From assembly GCA_003136315.1 (NCBI GenBank), contig PLDW01000295.1:1-32996 (forward strand): a stretch of 32,996 bases of DNA. The letters are read 5' to 3'. The translations under genes and the position numbers were made by a program. This document shows positions 30,777 to 32,996 of the stretch, piece by piece. Under the pieces are notes generated by a model, which was not told the origin of the DNA, did no database searches, and saw only the letters and a list, made by a program, of their open reading frames with translations. Position 1 is the first letter of the stretch; the number at the start of each line of letters is the position of its first letter. The DNA is from Gemmataceae bacterium (GTDB taxonomy: Bacteria; Planctomycetota; Planctomycetia; Gemmatales; Gemmataceae).

Positions 30777-30795
30777 GGTGGCGCTGCGCGCCACC
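30777..30795. terminator. Strong hairpin between convergent genes
   Basis: GGTGGCGC (30777-30784) and GCGCCACC (30788-30795) form a perfect 8-bp stem with a 3-base loop. It lies between the amidotransferase-like gene (plus) and the TIGR03066-like gene (minus). It is probably a bidirectional terminator or part of an intergenic repeat. The preceding stretch 30540-30776 holds no recognisable gene. Confidence 0.45.
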
Positions 30796-30823
30796 TCCGG
30801 TCTGTGACACCGAGCGCACACAC

Positions 30824-31195
30824 TCACTTTTTCTTGAGGACATCGACTTTCTTGTCTTTGTCTTCTAGTTCCATCATATTATCGGCCAGCTTCTTGATCG
30901 TCACCGTCGCCTCAACCGTTTGGTTCTCGACGGTGATCTTCACCCTCAGTTCATCCTTCTCGACTTTGTATGTGCCGCTGACCTTGACATCGCCGCCGTC
31001 GGTCTTGATGACCACAGACAACTTCAGATCCTTGGTGAACTCGATCGTGCTCCCGGCCGGGACATCGCCCCCGGCCTTGGTGACCTCCCAACTCCCAATG
31101 ATCTTCGTGGCATTGTCGTCGGTGTCCGCAGCTGGGGAGAACCCTGCCAGCCCGAACACCACCACACCCAGTACCACGGCGGACAACTGCTTCAT
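30824..31195 (-). CDS. Small secreted protein, TIGR03066-like Gemmata family
   Basis: A 123-residue protein with a signal peptide (MKQLSAVVLGVVVFGLAGFSPA, cut near residue 22). The mature part is a small beta-rich domain: KIIGSWEVTKAGGDVPAGSTIEFTKDLKL, then VSGTYKVEKDELRVKI and TIKKLADNMMELEDKDKKVD, a lipocalin-like pattern. It resembles the paralogous family described from Gemmata obscuriglobus as TIGR03066; a related family is TIGR03067. No function is known. The ATG at 31195 has GGAGG 8 bases upstream. The C-terminus is lysine-rich (DVLKKK). Confidence 0.82.
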   Translation of the reverse strand: MKQLSAVVLGVVVFGLAGFSPAADTDDNATKIIGSWEVTKAGGDVPAGSTIEFTKDLKLSVVIKTDGGDVKVSGTYKVEKDELRVKITVENQTVEATVTIKKLADNMMELEDKDKKVDVLKKK

Positions 31196-31307
31196 CCTAC
31201 GTCCTCCGGTAAGCGCACCCCGACCTGTGGCCGACCCTGGCCGGTACGAGTGCCCATTCATAATGATTATAGGGATTTTGCGGCCATCGAACGAGGTGAA
31301 CAGGCGA

Positions 31308-31979
31308 TCAGAATGTAACTGGCCGGGCTGGTCGGGCGAGCATCTCACGGACCGCAGTGACGATCTCCCCCACTTCCGCCAGACCGCCGATTCCGGTGTC
31401 GCCGCAGGCGAGACGTTTCTCGATCGGCTGGATCACCCGCAAAGTGCGGCTCCGATCATTGATCTGCGCGATCAACTGGGACTCGTCGAGGTGACCAGGG
31501 ATGTGTCCAGCTCCGGCGTCCGCAGCGATCGCGCGAAGGTGTCGGCGGGTGAATGGGTTTTGCCACATCAGGGTGTTCATCGCCGGAGCAAGTACCACCG
31601 GCCTGGCCGGATCCCAGGCCCGCCAGACACACGTCAGGCAATTGTCGCACAACCCGATCGCCAGTTTCGCCAGGGTATTCGCATCCAGGGGAGCGATGAC
31701 GAACACTTCCGCCCAGGTGCGCAGATCGATATGGACCACCCGATCGCCAACCTCATACCGCCGACCTGTTTTGCGGCCTGACCATTCATCTTCGTCCAGA
31801 AAGACGACTGCGTCGCGGGCAGGTTGTTCATTGCCAATGGCTGCCGGATCGAAGAAATAGGCTGCGGCCTCGGTGGCTACGATCTTGACGGCATGACCGT
31901 CTGCCACCAGAGCTGTGTACAGGGCCGGAACGCGGATCGCAGCCACACTTCCTGTTGCTCCCAGAAGGACATTAGCCAT
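31308..31979 (-). CDS. coaC: Phosphopantothenoylcysteine decarboxylase
   Basis: A 223-residue flavoprotein that decarboxylates 4'-phosphopantothenoylcysteine to 4'-phosphopantetheine in coenzyme A synthesis. Family blocks are VLLGATGSVAAIRVPAL (flavin phosphate loop), VHIDLRTWAEVFVIAPLDANTLAKLAIGLCDNCLT, the substrate-binding VVLAPAMNTLMWQNP, and the Cys-containing loop LACGDTGIGGLAEV. The catalytic histidine is probably in VVHIDL. In most bacteria this activity is the N-terminal half of a fused CoaBC; here it is a separate gene. Its ATG lies inside the end of coaB, overlapping by 8 bp, so the two are translationally coupled. Confidence 0.92.
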   Translation of the reverse strand: MANVLLGATGSVAAIRVPALYTALVADGHAVKIVATEAAAYFFDPAAIGNEQPARDAVVFLDEDEWSGRKTGRRYEVGDRVVHIDLRTWAEVFVIAPLDANTLAKLAIGLCDNCLTCVWRAWDPARPVVLAPAMNTLMWQNPFTRRHLRAIAADAGAGHIPGHLDESQLIAQINDRSRTLRVIQPIEKRLACGDTGIGGLAEVGEIVTAVREMLARPARPVTF

Positions 31980-32724
31980 CGGCAGCACGCTCCTGGTACA
32001 GGGACTCAATCGCCAGAACCAGCCGATCCGCGAGCTCGCGTCGGGGAATCCGGTCGTACCGCCCGCTGATTGGGCCGAGGTAGGCCCAGTGTGCGGCTCC
32101 ATCGAGTGTGTTCGCCACCATCAAATCTGCCCCCGAATATTCCCGGGACGCCTCCCCCACCTGGACCAACTCCTCCTCTCCGAGCCCAACCTCCAGCTTG
32201 AATTTGACCAGTATACCGCCGAATCCCCAGGGTTGTCGGAATCGGTCGATCAGTTTGGGGGCTCGGACGAGCCGGACCCAGAGTTCTGCCTCGGTGCTCT
32301 TGATTTTACCGGCCTTCTGTTCAGTCAAACTTGGGTGGCCTGAACGCCCCTCCCACTCACCGGTGCGGGCGTTGAAGAAGGTGCCCGAGTTGGGCGAGAA
32401 GGTGCCGGCGGGGAGGAAGTCGCTGACAGCCGCCGAGTGACAGACCACATCATACGGAACGGTCCGGAGTTGAATCTGAAGGAGTGTGGCGAGATCGTCG
32501 AATGTCTGGTACGTGAGGACTGAAAACCGCTCTCCGGGATCGCGGTGATTCATCCCATACTCAAGCAATGCCTCTGGGTGCGAGGTGGCAAGGGTGACGG
32601 AGTGACCCCGGCCCCAGGCGGTTCGTGCGACCGCCGCACCCGTCCGCCCACTGAAGATATTGGTGATGCACCGGACCCGGTCGATCAGCGACACCGTGTT
32701 CCCGGCGGTGACGAGGATGTTCAT
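31972..32724 (-). CDS. coaB: Phosphopantothenate-cysteine ligase
   Basis: A 250-residue enzyme that joins cysteine to 4'-phosphopantothenate, the step before CoaC. It opens with MNILVTAGNTVSLIDRVRCITNIFSGRTG, matching the CoaB nucleotide-binding start ILVTAGGT-x-IDxVRxITNxSSGxxG. Later blocks are DVVCHSAAVSDFLP (catalytic Asn of other CoaB types not obvious here) and the C-terminal VKFKLEVG and ADLMVANTL. It belongs to the stand-alone CoaB type found, for example, in streptococci. The ATG at 32724 is not preceded by a clear ribosome binding site and sits beside a degenerate TTTC/GAGT repeat. The gene order is coaB then coaC, the reverse of the domain order in the fused protein. Confidence 0.9.
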   Translation of the reverse strand: MNILVTAGNTVSLIDRVRCITNIFSGRTGAAVARTAWGRGHSVTLATSHPEALLEYGMNHRDPGERFSVLTYQTFDDLATLLQIQLRTVPYDVVCHSAAVSDFLPAGTFSPNSGTFFNARTGEWEGRSGHPSLTEQKAGKIKSTEAELWVRLVRAPKLIDRFRQPWGFGGILVKFKLEVGLGEEELVQVGEASREYSGADLMVANTLDGAAHWAYLGPISGRYDRIPRRELADRLVLAIESLYQERAADG

Positions 32725-32731
32725 GGAGGTA

Positions 32732-32764
32732 GTTTCGAGTTTCAAGTTTCGACTTTCAAGTTCC
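32732..32764. repeat. Degenerate short tandem repeat before coaB
   Basis: Units of the form GTTTCGA/GTTTCAA/GTTTCGA/CTTTCAA follow one another immediately upstream of the coaB start. Similar fragments occur near 30551 (GGTTTCGAGTTCAAAATTT) and near 32822. It is probably an intergenic repeat seed. It leaves coaB without an obvious ribosome binding site. Confidence 0.5.
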
Positions 32765-32804
32765 AGTGGATCGACTCACGGTCTCCCGAGAGGAATAAAT
32801 TGAG

Positions 32805-32821
32805 CTGACGCGCTGCGTCAG
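32805..32821. other. Perfect 7-bp inverted repeat
   Basis: CTGACGC (32805-32811) and GCGTCAG (32815-32821) with loop GCT. It lies upstream of coaB and downstream of the gene that ends at 32925 on the same strand. It may be the terminator of that gene, though no T-run follows. Confidence 0.35.
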
Positions 32822-32924
32822 TGGAACTCGGAACTCAAAACGTGAGGAATTGCGGAGACAATCTCATCGCCCAACCCCCTTCCCTGGGTGGCATTGGGGG
32901 GGAGAAGTTCTGCACCGCTGGTCC

Positions 32925-32996
32925 TCAGGAGTTGTCCAGAATCAAAACCGTGAACTCGATGGCACGGACTTCCGGCCCGTATTGGCCCAGCAGGGA
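32925..32996 (-). CDS. C-terminal fragment of a minus-strand gene
   Basis: An open frame enters from the right edge and ends at TGA 32925-32927, encoding 23 residues ending VRAIEFTVLILDNS. The frame is clean to the window edge and codon use is G/C-rich. It is too short to identify. The next gene in the same direction is coaB, about 200 bp further on. Confidence 0.45.
   Translation of the reverse strand, partial: SLLGQYGPEVRAIEFTVLILDNS

Noticed and set aside
30804..31781. A 325-residue plus-strand frame at the coaC/TIGR03066-like region
   Set aside because: It is antisense to two well-supported genes, each with its own ribosome binding site or translational coupling.
1..32996. tRNA, rRNA, CRISPR arrays and intact insertion sequences
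   Set aside because: No T-loop-like GGTTCGAATC context outside coding regions, no regularly spaced direct repeats with unique spacers, and no transposase-like protein were seen when reading the window.

Overview
The window looks like a chromosomal segment of a high-GC planctomycete of the Gemmataceae type. The support is a small secreted protein resembling the Gemmata paralogous family TIGR03066, a secreted DUF1080 protein, surface proteins with an N-terminal ES(L/M)EGR(L/F)VPA-type motif, TPR-sulfotransferase fusions, a RavA/MoxR-type ATPase and many dispersed intergenic repeats. No rRNA, tRNA, CRISPR array or intact insertion sequence was recognised. All family assignments are from reading motifs, not from database searches.

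Layout. Positions 1-2900 hold the start of a secreted protein, a dispersed repeat, and a two-gene operon (Y-family polymerase plus a small protein starting Met-Cys). A winged-helix-like gene is divergent from that operon. Positions 2900-6060 form a repeat-rich accessory stretch of minus-strand genes. Two small genes there are arranged like integron gene cassettes: each start codon follows a site ending in GTTAGGC, and the sites are imperfect dyads of about 69 bp. Three copies of a further dispersed element lie in the same stretch, two of them flanking the cassettes. Positions 6800-10900 hold a rhodanese-like secreted protein, a DUF1080 protein, a large protein joining a macro-like N-terminus to a SIR2-like NADase domain (possible phage defence), and a membrane protein.

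Positions 11073-12189 are the housekeeping pair rplM-rpsI; the S9 protein carries an unusual insertion of about 50 residues. Positions 12662-19047 hold three tandem paralogues of about 700 residues. Each has a predicted seven-bladed FG-GAP-like propeller and a matrixin-like C-terminal domain whose zinc motif has lost its second histidine. Positions 19243-24443 hold a TPR-sulfotransferase and two tandem members of a conserved family of unknown function. Positions 24631-27705 run on the minus strand: a beta-class DNA methyltransferase, then an unknown gene translationally coupled to a TPR-like protein.

Positions 27992-30534 hold a small plus-strand gene, a MoxR-type ATPase and a divergent glutamine-amidotransferase-like secreted protein. 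Positions 30824-32724 hold the small TIGR03066-like protein and separate coenzyme A genes coaB and coaC, overlapping by 8 bp. The window ends in the last codons of another minus-strand gene.

The two most interesting signals are the integron-like cassette pair at 3026-4042 and the macro-SIR2 protein at 8634-10208. The triplicated propeller/pseudo-protease cluster comes next.
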